A stretch of 64,000 nucleotides of DNA from Deltaproteobacteria bacterium. Lineage in GTDB: Bacteria; Myxococcota_A; Polyangia; GCA-2747355; JADLHG01. Position 1 is the first letter of the stretch. Each line of letters starts with the position of its first letter. Positions 50,288-59,371 of the stretch are shown piece after piece. The stretch is from NCBI GenBank assembly GCA_020848905.1, contig JADLHG010000004.1, forward strand, positions 124,001-188,000, written 5' to 3'. The notes under the pieces are model-generated. The model searched no databases and was not told the DNA's origin. It saw nothing but the letters and a program-made list of their open reading frames with translations. Both the position numbers and the translations under genes were made by a program.

Positions 50288-50485
50288 ATGCAGCTGTTCC
50301 CAAGGGTCTATCGATCGTTCGAGGAGTTCGAGCGCGCGGAGCTGAGCCGCCTCGACCAGCTATATGGATCCATCACCGCGATGGTGGACGAGATGCTGTC
50401 CGCGGAGCTCGAGGAGGAGCGCATCGGGGTCTCGGATGCCGCTCTCTCCGACGAGCTCGACGAGCTGTGCCCCGCGCCGAGCTGA
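50288..50485 (+). CDS. Small acidic hypothetical protein
   Basis: 65 residues. A short hydrophobic/aromatic start (MQLFPRVYRSFEEFERAELS) leads into a strongly acidic helix (MLSAELEEERIGVSDAALSD). ATG 50288 has AAGGGG 8 bases upstream. A competing frame starting at 50272 is arginine-rich and lacks an RBS. Because it is acidic and encoded directly after a basic small protein, the two may interact, which is only a guess. Confidence 0.6.
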   Translation: MQLFPRVYRSFEEFERAELSRLDQLYGSITAMVDEMLSAELEEERIGVSDAALSDELDELCPAPS

Positions 50486-50540
50486 TGGTGCACTTACCAC
50501 GCGCGCGCCTCTGACCGCGCGCGCAGCGACGAGTTTGCCA

Positions 50541-50583
50541 GCGGTGGCGGGCGGTATCTCCGGTCCCCCCCGCCCGCCACCGC
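50541..50583. terminator. Long GC stem-loop after the small genes
   Basis: Thirteen-base perfect arms GCGGTGGCGGGCG/CGCCCGCCACCGC around a 17-base loop, 55 bases past the small acidic gene. There is no T-run on either side, so it is a strong hairpin that might end the small-gene transcript. Confidence 0.5.
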
Positions 50584-50707
50584 ACCCCTTATCACTCCCG
50601 CCAGGTAGTCCTTCTTGTCGCGGCGTGCCGACCACGCTACCTTCCACAGGCCGCTATCCGAGTGGAGGAGCGGCGCGTAAGGCGATGGTTTCCGAGGCAG
50701 TTGCTGC

Positions 50708-50736
50708 TTGACAGGTGACCACTGCGCCCGTAGGTT
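50708..50736 (+). promoter_or_regulatory. lon promoter, also readable as heat-shock type
   Basis: As sigma70: TTGACA, 17-base spacer, TAGGTT. As sigma32-type: CTTGACA (50707-50713), 13-base spacer, CCCGTAGG. Both readings fit; the second would give heat induction of lon. Leader about 20 bases. Confidence 0.6.
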
Positions 50737-50763
50737 CGTCTCGCCAGCATCTAGGAGCTCGTG

Positions 50764-53211
50764 ATGACATCACAAAAAGCCCCGGGGGGTCCCGAGGGCC
50801 CGGTTGAGATTCCAGAGCAGTTGTCCATCCTGCCGCTTCGCAACTCTGTACTCTTCCCCGGCAGCATCATTCCGATCGACGTTGGGCGGAAGAAGTCCGT
50901 TCGACTCGTGGAAGAGGCCATCAGCAAGGAGCGGCCGGTCATCGGCATCCTCACCCAGCGCGACGCGCGGACCGAGGATCCCACGGACGCAGACCTCTAC
51001 ACGGTGGGTTGCGCCGCGCGCATTCTGAAGGTGATCAAGCTCGCCAAGGACAACTTCAGCGTCATCCTGCAGGGGGTGAGCCGCGTCCGGATCGTGGACT
51101 ACTCGCAGCGCGACCCCTTCATCGTGGCGCGGGTCCAGCCGGCTCCCGATCTTTCCAAGCCCGACGTCGAGCTGGACGCGCTGGTCCTCAACCTGAAGGA
51201 CATCGCGAAGCGCGTCGTGAAGCTGATGCCCGAGCTGCCCAAGGAGGCTGCTGCCCTGGTGGACAGCGTGTCGGAGCCGGGGCAGCTCTCGGACCTCATC
51301 ACCTCGAACCTGGACATCTCCGTCGAGGAAAAGCAGGAGATCCTCGAGACCTTCGACCTGAAGGCTCGGCTCCGGAAGGTGCTGGCGTTCCTTTCGCGGC
51401 AGCTCGAGATCCTGAAGGTGCGCGAGAAGATCAACACCCAGGTGCAGGAGGAGATGGGGCGGAACCAGCGCGAGTACGTGCTCCGCCAGCAGCTGAAGGC
51501 GATCAAGGAGGAGCTCGGCGAACTCGACGAGGCCGGAGGCGACCTCGACGACTTCAAGGAGAAGATCGCCAAGGCGCAGATGCCCACCGACGTGGAGAAG
51601 GTGGCCTTCAAGCAGCTGGATCGCCTGAAGGTCATGCAGCCTTCGTCCGCCGAGTACACGGTCACGCGGACCTACCTCGAGTGGTTGGTCGAGCTCCCCT
51701 GGGTCACCTCGACCGAGGACAATCTGGATATCACCAACGTCCGGAAGGTGCTGGACGAGGACCACTACGACCTGGACAAGGTGAAGAAGCGCATCGTCGA
51801 GTACATCGCGGTGCGCAAGCTGAAGCCGGACAAGAAGGGTCCCATCCTCTGCCTCGTCGGACCTCCCGGCGTGGGGAAGACCAGCCTCGGCCGCAGCGTC
51901 GCGCGGGCCATCGGCCGGAAGTTCATCCGCGTCTCGCTGGGCGGCGTGCGGGACGAGGCCGAGGTTCGCGGCCACCGGCGGACCTACGTCGGCTCGCTCC
52001 CCGGCCGGATCATCCAGAACATGAAGAAGGCGGGGACGATCAACCCGGTGTTCATGCTGGACGAGATCGACAAGCTCGGACACGACTTCCGCGGCGACCC
52101 GGCCGCGGCGTTGCTCGAGGTGCTCGACCCGGAACAGAACAACGCGTTCTCGGACCATTATTTGGAGGTTCCCTTCGACCTGTCGCGCGTGATGTTCATC
52201 GCGACGGCGAACCTCATGGACCCGGTCCCCGCCGCGCTTCGGGACAGACTCGAGATCCTCGAGCTGCCCGGCTACACGCGAGACGAGAAGCTCGCCATCT
52301 CGCGCCAGTTCCTCGTGCCGAAGCAGCTCGAGGAGCACGGGCTCTCGTCGGAGCAGCTCGTCATCACGCAGGAGGCCGTCGGAGAGATCATCGACTGCTA
52401 CACGCGTGAAGCGGGGGTCCGCAATCTGGAGCGGGAGATCGCGAACGTCGTGCGCGGCTGCGCAGTGAAGGTCGCCGGGGGAGTGGCCGAGGGCGCTCTT
52501 CCCTCCATCACGATGGAGAACCTCTCCGAGTTTCTCGGCCCGCAGAAGCATCTCAGCGAGGTGGCGGAGCGAGCCGCCGAGCCGGGGGTCGCGACCGGTC
52601 TCGCCTGGACGCCGGTGGGCGGGGACATCATCTTCGTCGAGGCCACGCGCATGCCGGGCAAGGGGAACCTGGTGCTGACGGGGCAGCTCGGGGACGTGAT
52701 GAAGGAGTCCGCGCAGGCCGCCCTCAGCTACGTCCGTTCGCACGCCAAGGAACTCGGGATTGCCGAGAACTTCCTCGAGAAGCAGGACATCCACGTTCAC
52801 ATCCCCGCCGGCGCGATTCCCAAGGACGGACCCTCGGCGGGCATCACGCTGTTCGTGGCCATCTGCTCGCTGCTGCGCGGCGTGGGGGTCCGACCCGACG
52901 TGGCGCTGACGGGCGAGATCACCCTCCGCGGGATGGTGCTCCCCGTCGGGGGGATCAAGGAGAAGGTGCTGGCGGCCCATCGGGCGGGGATCAAGAAGGT
53001 GATCCTGCCCGATCGTAACCAGAAAGATCTTCCGGACATCCCGGAGCAGGCCCGGACCGAGCTCGAGATCGTGTTCGTGCGCCGCGTGGACGAGGTGCTC
53101 CCGCTGCTGGGCCTGAACGCCGCGCCCGCGGCCGAGGTCCCCGGGGAACAGGGGGCGCCGCTGCCGCCGGCCGTACCGGCGACCGAGCCCCCTCCCCAAG
53201 CCGCTATCTAG
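50764..53211 (+). CDS. lon: ATP-dependent protease Lon
   Basis: 815 residues. Cytoplasmic AAA+ protease of misfolded and regulatory proteins. N-terminal substrate domain ([11 protein letters not shown]), coiled coil, AAA+ with Walker [14 protein letters not shown] and Walker B FMLDEIDK, and C-terminal protease domain with nucleophile Ser in [12 protein letters not shown] and partner Lys in [20 protein letters not shown] 50764 is preferred over the adjoining GTG because AGGAG lies 6 bases from it. Followed by a stem-loop and then dnaK. Confidence 0.97.
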   Translation: MTSQKAPGGPEGPVEIPEQLSILPLRNSVLFPGSIIPIDVGRKKSVRLVEEAISKERPVIGILTQRDARTEDPTDADLYTVGCAARILKVIKLAKDNFSVILQGVSRVRIVDYSQRDPFIVARVQPAPDLSKPDVELDALVLNLKDIAKRVVKLMPELPKEAAALVDSVSEPGQLSDLITSNLDISVEEKQEILETFDLKARLRKVLAFLSRQLEILKVREKINTQVQEEMGRNQREYVLRQQLKAIKEELGELDEAGGDLDDFKEKIAKAQMPTDVEKVAFKQLDRLKVMQPSSAEYTVTRTYLEWLVELPWVTSTEDNLDITNVRKVLDEDHYDLDKVKKRIVEYIAVRKLKPDKKGPILCLVGPPGVGKTSLGRSVARAIGRKFIRVSLGGVRDEAEVRGHRRTYVGSLPGRIIQNMKKAGTINPVFMLDEIDKLGHDFRGDPAAALLEVLDPEQNNAFSDHYLEVPFDLSRVMFIATANLMDPVPAALRDRLEILELPGYTRDEKLAISRQFLVPKQLEEHGLSSEQLVITQEAVGEIIDCYTREAGVRNLEREIANVVRGCAVKVAGGVAEGALPSITMENLSEFLGPQKHLSEVAERAAEPGVATGLAWTPVGGDIIFVEATRMPGKGNLVLTGQLGDVMKESAQAALSYVRSHAKELGIAENFLEKQDIHVHIPAGAIPKDGPSAGITLFVAICSLLRGVGVRPDVALTGEITLRGMVLPVGGIKEKVLAAHRAGIKKVILPDRNQKDLPDIPEQARTELEIVFVRRVDEVLPLLGLNAAPAAEVPGEQGAPLPPAVPATEPPPQAAI

Positions 53212-53262
53212 CCGCGAGGGCCTCCGGGTCGCTCTCCATGCGGGAGCTCGGGGGCCTCGCGG
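53212..53262 (+). terminator. Stem-loop after lon
   Basis: Outer arms CCGCGAGG/CCTCGCGG are perfect, with an inner GCTCTCC/GGGAGC helix around a 4-base loop. It starts one base after the lon stop. No U-run follows, so termination would have to rely on other factors. Confidence 0.45.
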
Positions 53263-53292
53263 ACGTCCCTTCCCGGCGCCTCGCTGGGCCGA

Positions 53293-53320
53293 TTGACATC
53301 TGAGTGAAAAGGCTTACGTT
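53293..53320 (+). promoter_or_regulatory. Promoter of dnaK
   Basis: Perfect TTGACA, 16-base spacer, TACGTT. It gives a leader of about 57 bases with a CCGGG/CCCGG hairpin and a second copy of CTTACGT. No CIRCE inverted repeat is visible. Confidence 0.5.
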
Positions 53321-53383
53321 GACCCCTGCACCTGGAGGCCGGGAGCCCCTAGCCCGGCAGGACTTACGTCGGAGGCGAAGATT

Positions 53384-55309
53384 ATGGGCAAGATGATTGG
53401 CATCGACCTCGGCACCACCAACTCCGTGGTCGCCGTGATGGAGGGCAAAGAGCCCAAGGTGATCACAAACGAGGAAGGGGGGCGGCTGACTCCCTCGGTC
53501 GTTGCCTTCGATGACAAGGGCGAGGTTCTCGTCGGACAGATCGCACGCCGGCAGGCCATCACGAACCCCGAGAACACCGTCTTTTCCGTCAAGCGGTTCA
53601 TGGGCATGAAGTTCGACGAGATTCAGGACGAGTGCCGCCGCGTCCCCTACAAGGTCGTGCGGGCGAACAACGGCGACGCGCACGTCGAGGTGCGTGGGAA
53701 GCGCTACTCGCCTCCCGAGATCTCGGCGAAGGTGCTGCAGAAGCTGAAGCGCGCCGCCGAGGACTACCTGGGGGCAGAGGTGAAGGAGGCGGTGATCACC
53801 GTCCCAGCCTATTTCAACGATTCGCAGCGGCAGGCGACGAAGGACGCGGGGCGCATCGCCGGCCTGGACGTGAAGCGCATCGTGAACGAGCCCACGGCCG
53901 CCGCCCTGGCCTACGGGCTCGACAAGAAGAAGGACGAACTCATCGTGGTCTACGACTTCGGGGGGGGGACGTTCGACGTCTCCATCCTGGAGGTCGGCGA
54001 GAACGTGGTGCAGGTGATCAGCACGAACGGCGACACGCACCTCGGTGGCGACGACATCGACGCCCGGATCATGCAGTGGCTCACCGACGAGTTCCGCAAG
54101 GACCAGGGGATTGACGTCTCCAAGGACAAGATGGTGCTTCAGCGGCTGAAGGAGGCCTCCGAGAAGGCCAAGATCGAGCTCAGCTCGCTCACGGAGACGG
54201 AGATCAACCTGCCGTTCCTCACGGCGGACGCGACGGGACCGAAGCACCTGCTGATGAAGCTCTCTCGCGCGCAGTTCGAGCGCATGATCGCCGACATCAT
54301 CGACCGGACGATGGAGCCCTGTCGAAAGGCGCTCTCCGACGCCGGCAAGTCCTCGGGCGACATCCACGAGGTAGTGCTGGTGGGAGGGTCCACCCGCATC
54401 CCGATGGTGCAGCAGCGGGTGAAAGAGTTCTTCGGCAAGGACCCCCATAAGGGCGTCAATCCCGATGAGGTGGTGGCGCTCGGGGCCGCGGTCCAGGCGG
54501 GCGTGCTGGCCGGCGACGTGAAGGACATCCTGCTGCTCGACGTGACGCCCCTCAGCCTCGGGATCGAGACGCTCGGCGGCGTGATGACGACGCTCATCCA
54601 GCGCAACACGACGATCCCCACCAAAAAGAGCGAGGTCTTCTCGACCGCCGCCGATAGCCAGCCCTCGGTGGAGGTCCACGTGCTGCAGGGGGAGCGGCCC
54701 ATGGCGCGGGACAACCGCACCCTCGGGCGCTTCCATCTGGACGGCATCCCCCCGGCGCCGCGCGGCGTGCCGCAGATCGAGGTGTCGTTCGACATCGACG
54801 CGAACGGCATCGTTAACGTGACGGCGGCGGACCGCGCCACGGGGAAGAAGCAGGCCATCACGATCACGGCGTCGAGCGGGCTGCACGAGGGGGACATCCA
54901 GCGCATGGTGCGCGAGGCCGCCGATCACGAGTCGGACGACAAGCGCAAGCGGGAGCAGATCGACACGCGGAACAAGCTCGACTCCATGGTCTACAACGTG
55001 GAGAAGCTGCTCGGCGAGAACCGGGACAAGGTGGCCGAGGAGGACCGCAAGCGGGTGGAGGCGGCGATCGAGCAGGGGCGCAAGGTGATGGAGCGTGAGG
55101 ATCTCGATCAGATGAAGGCCGCCCTGCAGGAGCTCGAGCAGGCGTCGCACCGCATGGCGGAGGCCATGTACCGTGCCGCGGGAGCAGCCGGAGGGGGTGC
55201 CTCGACCGGAACGGGGGGCGCAACGGGCGGCAAGCCCGGCGGGTCGGGGGGGAACGGCGGCCCCAAGGATGGCGTGATCGACGCGGAGTTCGAGGAAGCG
55301 AAGGACTAG
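53384..55309 (+). CDS. dnaK: Chaperone DnaK
   Basis: 641 residues, canonical length. NBD motifs [29 protein letters not shown] and [13 protein letters not shown]; substrate domain [17 protein letters not shown]; a helical lid and a Gly/Thr-rich tail ending in [12 protein letters not shown], typical of true DnaK. GGAGG precedes ATG 53384 by about 9 bases. It is the housekeeping Hsp70, alone here without dnaJ or grpE. Its TAG stop shares the palindrome CTAG with the stop of the convergent M48 gene. Confidence 0.97.
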   Translation: MGKMIGIDLGTTNSVVAVMEGKEPKVITNEEGGRLTPSVVAFDDKGEVLVGQIARRQAITNPENTVFSVKRFMGMKFDEIQDECRRVPYKVVRANNGDAHVEVRGKRYSPPEISAKVLQKLKRAAEDYLGAEVKEAVITVPAYFNDSQRQATKDAGRIAGLDVKRIVNEPTAAALAYGLDKKKDELIVVYDFGGGTFDVSILEVGENVVQVISTNGDTHLGGDDIDARIMQWLTDEFRKDQGIDVSKDKMVLQRLKEASEKAKIELSSLTETEINLPFLTADATGPKHLLMKLSRAQFERMIADIIDRTMEPCRKALSDAGKSSGDIHEVVLVGGSTRIPMVQQRVKEFFGKDPHKGVNPDEVVALGAAVQAGVLAGDVKDILLLDVTPLSLGIETLGGVMTTLIQRNTTIPTKKSEVFSTAADSQPSVEVHVLQGERPMARDNRTLGRFHLDGIPPAPRGVPQIEVSFDIDANGIVNVTAADRATGKKQAITITASSGLHEGDIQRMVREAADHESDDKRKREQIDTRNKLDSMVYNVEKLLGENRDKVAEEDRKRVEAAIEQGRKVMEREDLDQMKAALQELEQASHRMAEAMYRAAGAAGGGASTGTGGATGGKPGGSGGNGGPKDGVIDAEFEEAKD

Positions 55310-57651
55310 ATCTTCAGCGCGGCGCGGCGGGCACGGGCGACGGTGGCCCAGCCGCTCGTGGAGTCGAGGGCCACGTACTTCTCCCAGGCCTTCGCGGCTT
55401 CGACCTTGTTGCCGAGCTTCTCCAGCACCAGCCCCAGGTTGAAGAAGGCGCAGGCGTACTTGCCGTCGAGCTTGACCGCGTGCTGGAGCTGCGCGGCCGC
55501 ACCCTTCAGGTCGTTCTGCTGCGCTAGGACGATGGCTAGATTGTTCATCGCTTCCTTGTAGCGCGGGTTCACCTTCAACGCGTTCTGCAGGTGTTGTTTC
55601 GCCCGCTTGAGGTCCCCGAGGTCCGAGAGCGCCGTGCCGAGGTTGCTGTGCGCCTGCGCGTAGCCCGGGTCCTTCTTCAGCACCATTGCGTATTCGCCCG
55701 CCGCCTCCCAGAGCAGACGCTTGTTGAGCTTGCGGCTCCGGCGCTCCTCGTCGGCCGTGCTGCGCAGCTTGATGGTCTTGATGCGCGCCTCGGGGTCGAT
55801 GTCCGTGCTGCGGCGATAGACCGGAGCCGCCTCCGTGGCCATCAGGGCCTTCTCGTGGAGCGCCACCGCCAGGTTGTTCCGGGCGGCCGCGCTGTCAGGG
55901 AACACGCCGAGGAAGATCTCGAAGTGGTCCACGGCCACGTCGTACTTCTTCGTCTTGAGGGCCTCCACGCCCTTGTTGAAGTTGCGCACCTTGGCCCGCA
56001 GTTCGAGCATGTAGTCGCGCAGCCGCTCGATGCGCTCGGCGTGCTGCGGATGCGTCATCCCCTTCGGGATCTCGCCCTTGTTCTGCAGCATTTTCTGATG
56101 CAGGAGCACGGAATAGGAAGGGTCGTATCCCGCGCGGTAGGCGTAGAGGACGCCGTACTGGTCGGCTTCGAACTCGTGGGTGCGGCTGAGCGCGTTCATG
56201 AGCATCATGAGCTGCCAGAAGCTCTGGTAGTCCTTCTGCGTGGAGGCCATCTTGATCATGCCGCTGCCATGGCGCAGCGTGTTGTGCGAGATCTCGTGCG
56301 CGAGCACCGCGGCGTAGGCGTCATCCTTGTCGCCCATGCGCGTGCGAATGAGGTCCACGAGGCCGGTGAAGAAGTAGATCTTGCCGTTCGGCACGGTGAG
56401 CGCGTTCACCACCGGAACGTTGATGACCGCGATCTGGTAGCGCAGATCCCGCTTCGGGCGGTCCGAATGGACGAGCAGCCGGTCCATGATGCGGGTGAGA
56501 CGCTGCTCGAGGCGCGGGTCCTTGATGACCGGCCATCGCTTCTCGATCAGCTCGCAGGTCCGCTTCCCGATCAGGATCTCCGAGGCCGGGTCGATGACCT
56601 GGCCCGCGGCGAGCGCCTGGATCCTGCCCGTCAGCACCTGCATTTTGGTGTGCGCCCACTGCGCGATCGGCGTGCCCGGGCCGAGGCTCACCGCCTTCTG
56701 CCAGGCGTCGATAGCCTTCTTGTCGTGCCCTTCCTCGCGATAGAGAAGTCCGAGCTGATAGTGGGCTTGCTGGTGGGTCGCGTCGGCCTTGATGGCGGCC
56801 TTCAAGCGCTCGGCAGACTTCTTCAGATCGCCTTCTTCGTAGTGCAGGACGCCGAGCTGGAAGTCGGCGTCGGCGACGCCCTTGGCCTTGCCGAACGCGG
56901 TCATGGCCTGCTTCCGGTCGTCGACCGAGGGGTTCAGGCAGGCGAGGCCCCGCAGGTAATGGACGTAGCCCACCTGGCTGTTCTGGGCGGCGATCGTGTT
57001 GAGAGCCCGAAGCGCTTCCACGGCCTTGCCGTCGGCGAGCTGCTCTTTGGCCACGAGGATGCGCTTGCCGAGCTCGCCGAACCGCATGGTGAGTCCGGCC
57101 TCCATTGCGGTGCGGCGGAGGTGCGGGTCGCTGGCGGACTTCTCGATCTCGGCGAACAGCTCGATGGCCTTCGTCTTCGCCTCCGCATTGCCGCCCTCGG
57201 CCATCTGGCGGTAGCACTGCGCGAGCTGGAGCTTCAGAGACAGGTCAGAGCTGCGGCGGGCGACGAGCTTCTCGAGCACCCCGGCGGCCTTCTGATGTTC
57301 CTTCGCGTCGAGGTAGATGTCCGCCAGCAAGCTGAGGCCGTCTACGTTCGGGTTCGCTTCGGCGGCCATGGGTTCGAGGAGCTTGAGCGCTTCGGCGACC
57401 TGGCCCGCCTTCCAGAGGCAATGGGCCAGGCGCACCTTCGCGAGCGACAAGTTGGCGTCGGCGTCAAGCGCCTTGCGGTAGGCCTTGGCGGCCTCGTCGA
57501 AGCTACCGACCATCGCGAGGGCGTCCCCTTGCTTCAGCAGCTGCTCGGCTGCCGGGCCGGTCTTGGGCTTGCGTGTCTTCTTGGCCCCCGCGTCTTCAGG
57601 CGCGAGCAGGAAAGACACCAGCAGCACGGACGTGGCGACGATGGACCTCAT
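55306..57651 (-). CDS. Secreted TPR-M48 metallopeptidase-TPR protein
   Basis: 781 residues. A signal peptide ([18 protein letters not shown]) is followed by N-terminal TPRs (about 30-360) and an M48 zinc metallopeptidase with HEISH (His452, Glu453, His456) and the downstream ligand motif [10 protein letters not shown]-terminal TPR block follows ([39 protein letters not shown]). BepA, a periplasmic outer-membrane quality protease, is M48-TPR; here TPRs lie on both sides. GAGGAG precedes ATG 57651. It overlaps dnaK convergently by 4 bases. Likely envelope proteostasis. Confidence 0.9.
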   Translation of the reverse strand: MRSIVATSVLLVSFLLAPEDAGAKKTRKPKTGPAAEQLLKQGDALAMVGSFDEAAKAYRKALDADANLSLAKVRLAHCLWKAGQVAEALKLLEPMAAEANPNVDGLSLLADIYLDAKEHQKAAGVLEKLVARRSSDLSLKLQLAQCYRQMAEGGNAEAKTKAIELFAEIEKSASDPHLRRTAMEAGLTMRFGELGKRILVAKEQLADGKAVEALRALNTIAAQNSQVGYVHYLRGLACLNPSVDDRKQAMTAFGKAKGVADADFQLGVLHYEEGDLKKSAERLKAAIKADATHQQAHYQLGLLYREEGHDKKAIDAWQKAVSLGPGTPIAQWAHTKMQVLTGRIQALAAGQVIDPASEILIGKRTCELIEKRWPVIKDPRLEQRLTRIMDRLLVHSDRPKRDLRYQIAVINVPVVNALTVPNGKIYFFTGLVDLIRTRMGDKDDAYAAVLAHEISHNTLRHGSGMIKMASTQKDYQSFWQLMMLMNALSRTHEFEADQYGVLYAYRAGYDPSYSVLLHQKMLQNKGEIPKGMTHPQHAERIERLRDYMLELRAKVRNFNKGVEALKTKKYDVAVDHFEIFLGVFPDSAAARNNLAVALHEKALMATEAAPVYRRSTDIDPEARIKTIKLRSTADEERRSRKLNKRLLWEAAGEYAMVLKKDPGYAQAHSNLGTALSDLGDLKRAKQHLQNALKVNPRYKEAMNNLAIVLAQQNDLKGAAAQLQHAVKLDGKYACAFFNLGLVLEKLGNKVEAAKAWEKYVALDSTSGWATVARARRAALKI

Positions 57652-57827
57652 GGACGCTCCTCGCAGGGAAGACACAGACGGCAACGACGAACGCTCGATG
57701 GTACGAGCAAGCAGACTGGCAGACAAGACGCACGCCCGCCGTTGCCACCGTCTTCGTTACCGGGGTGATACGCCCCGCGGAGCGCGAGCTTCCGCCACGC
57801 AGCGATGCGGAGAGCGCGCGTCGGGGA

Positions 57828-58742
57828 CTAGAGGAAGGGGTACCGAATAGGGGCGAGCGTGAGCTGCTGTAGGTCCACCTGAGTGGCCTGGCGGAAGGGT
57901 GGCAGGTGGCTGTACTTCAGGCTCTTCTTCATCCAGCGTGGTGGCCCGCGGTCGACGCAGCCGAGCTGGCGATCCGAGAGCGGACAGAAGACCCGTACGT
58001 GGACGTGGTCGTCGTGGGCCTGGGCGTCACCGGGCTGGTGCATGAGGCTCTCCGCGCGCTCTACGACCCAGGCCGGCTCGTTGATACGCTGTGCGTGAGC
58101 GAGCAGCTGTCGGGCCACCGTGCGACCGATGAAGATCCACTGCACGTGGACCTCGGGGTCGGTGACGAGCGCGCGCACGAGGGCCCAGGTGCGCTGGACG
58201 TCCAGGCGCCGCGGCGGTGGCGTTCCCGCCGGACCTTCGGCCGTCGGTGGCGGCCGCTGCCAGTACGCGGCCGCGCCGGTCAAGATCCCGCCCGCTCCCT
58301 CCGCCGAATCGGAGCGGCTCAGCCCGGACTCGTCGTAGTGCAGCATCTCCGAAGGGAGCACCGGTTTGCCCCGGAGGTCCGTGGTGTAATAGATGAGGTC
58401 CACGTCACGACCCGAGCGGTGCGACAGGTGCTCGGGCGACGGTCCGCCGCCGCGGGGGCTCAGGTCGGCCACCCCGAGCATAGCGTTGCGGTGCTGGCGC
58501 TCCACCCGCCGGGCGGCCCGGAGGATGAGGGAGACGAGCTCGTCGGTGCCGTAGCTTCGGTCCCGGCTCAGCCACCGCGGGGGTACGACGTAGCCCTCTC
58601 CTCGGGCAGGGAGCTTGTGTCCACGGCGCAGTAGACCCCGGGAGTGGGTACCGACCGAGACCGAACTTCCATCGGTGAGTAAGCCTGGGCCAACGCAGGC
58701 CGCGAGTCCGACGAGCAGGGGGGAGGCGAGCCAGCGACCCAT
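57828..58742 (-). CDS. MepA-like penicillin-insensitive murein endopeptidase, lipoprotein
   Basis: 304 residues. A signal with a cysteine at residue 16 (LLVGLAAC) is a probable lipobox. The catalytic core matches LAS-family MepA: HLSHRSGRDVDL (His108, Asp115 as zinc ligands) and the C-terminal HDDHVHVRV. It would cleave peptidoglycan cross-links. Longer than E. coli MepA in the middle (Pro/Gly-rich segment at about 165-180) and with an extended C-terminus. ATG 58742 has no Shine-Dalgarno; a -10 box ends 6 bases upstream, so a leaderless mRNA is likely. Confidence 0.85.
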   Translation of the reverse strand: MGRWLASPLLVGLAACVGPGLLTDGSSVSVGTHSRGLLRRGHKLPARGEGYVVPPRWLSRDRSYGTDELVSLILRAARRVERQHRNAMLGVADLSPRGGGPSPEHLSHRSGRDVDLIYYTTDLRGKPVLPSEMLHYDESGLSRSDSAEGAGGILTGAAAYWQRPPPTAEGPAGTPPPRRLDVQRTWALVRALVTDPEVHVQWIFIGRTVARQLLAHAQRINEPAWVVERAESLMHQPGDAQAHDDHVHVRVFCPLSDRQLGCVDRGPPRWMKKSLKYSHLPPFRQATQVDLQQLTLAPIRYPFL

Positions 58743-58748
58743 GATCGG

Positions 58749-58777
58749 ATTATTGGTGGCGCGCGTTACGGGGGCAA
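58749..58777 (-). promoter_or_regulatory. Promoter of the MepA-like gene (leaderless type)
   Basis: On the minus strand TTGCCC, 17-base spacer, AATAAT, then 6 bases to the ATG. The predicted +1 coincides with the start codon. Confidence 0.55.
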
Positions 58778-58814
58778 GTTCCGCGACGGGGTCGTGGGTC
58801 GGCGATAGCGCGCC

Positions 58815-59315
58815 TCACGGCGCGAGCTGCGCGTTGTCCAGCAGGCGCAGGAAATCCTGCCGCGGCCGACGGGTCCGGTCGCGTGGCGCCGTGAGCGTGA
58901 ACACGACCGCGCGGCCACGGACCTCCAAGTAGACCTGCCGAAGCTCGCTGCGGCCGTCGCGCGTCTGGGCCACGACCTCCCAGCCCGTGCGCTGAGCGCG
59001 TTGCGTCGGGTTCGTCGAGAGAACGCGGAAGCCACGCTGGCTCAGGATGCGGTTGTTGTCTGCGACCTGGCTGCGGAGGGGGCGTCGCCACGACGGGTCC
59101 TCGACGGCCACGCTCACGGTGGCGGGATCCAGCGAGCTCGTGAGCACGGCCAGGATGCGCGGGTACCCGGTTTGAAGGGTCAGGGTCCAGTCCTCGGGGG
59201 GCTCGACCTTGAGGCCAAGCTCCGAGTTACTGTAACTTCCATAGGGCTCTGCGGCGGCGGGCAGGGCGAAGGTGATCGAAGTCAGGATCACGCAGGTCGC
59301 ACTGCCGCAACGCAT
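58815..59315 (-). CDS. Small secreted protein of unknown function
   Basis: 166 residues from ATG 59315. A signal peptide (CVILTSITFALPAAA) is followed by a beta-rich domain, SNSELGLKVEPPEDWTLTL, then strands such as RAVVFTLTAPRD. It resembles the PsbP/DcrB-like 'simple surface' domains that sense or bind at the envelope, but similarity is by pattern only. The ATG 12 codons upstream gives a charged, non-signal start and is rejected. A -10 box ends 6 bases before the ATG, so the mRNA is probably leaderless. Confidence 0.75.
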   Translation of the reverse strand: MRCGSATCVILTSITFALPAAAEPYGSYSNSELGLKVEPPEDWTLTLQTGYPRILAVLTSSLDPATVSVAVEDPSWRRPLRSQVADNNRILSQRGFRVLSTNPTQRAQRTGWEVVAQTRDGRSELRQVYLEVRGRAVVFTLTAPRDRTRRPRQDFLRLLDNAQLAP

Positions 59316-59321
59316 GGGGTG

Positions 59322-59351
59322 ATGATACGACGGCTGCCGACCGCGAGCCAA
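59322..59351 (-). promoter_or_regulatory. Promoter of the small secreted protein (leaderless type)
   Basis: On the minus strand TTGGCT, 18-base spacer, TATCAT, then 6 bases to the ATG. It is the same arrangement as the MepA-like and ftsB-like genes. Confidence 0.55.
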
Positions 59352-59371
59352 CCTTCGGGGGTCTGGGCGAC

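Noticed and set aside
50272-50514. Frame starting at 50272 over the small acidic gene
   Set aside because: Arg/Gly-rich with no Shine-Dalgarno at proper spacing; the frame at 50288 has both a better RBS and a normal composition.
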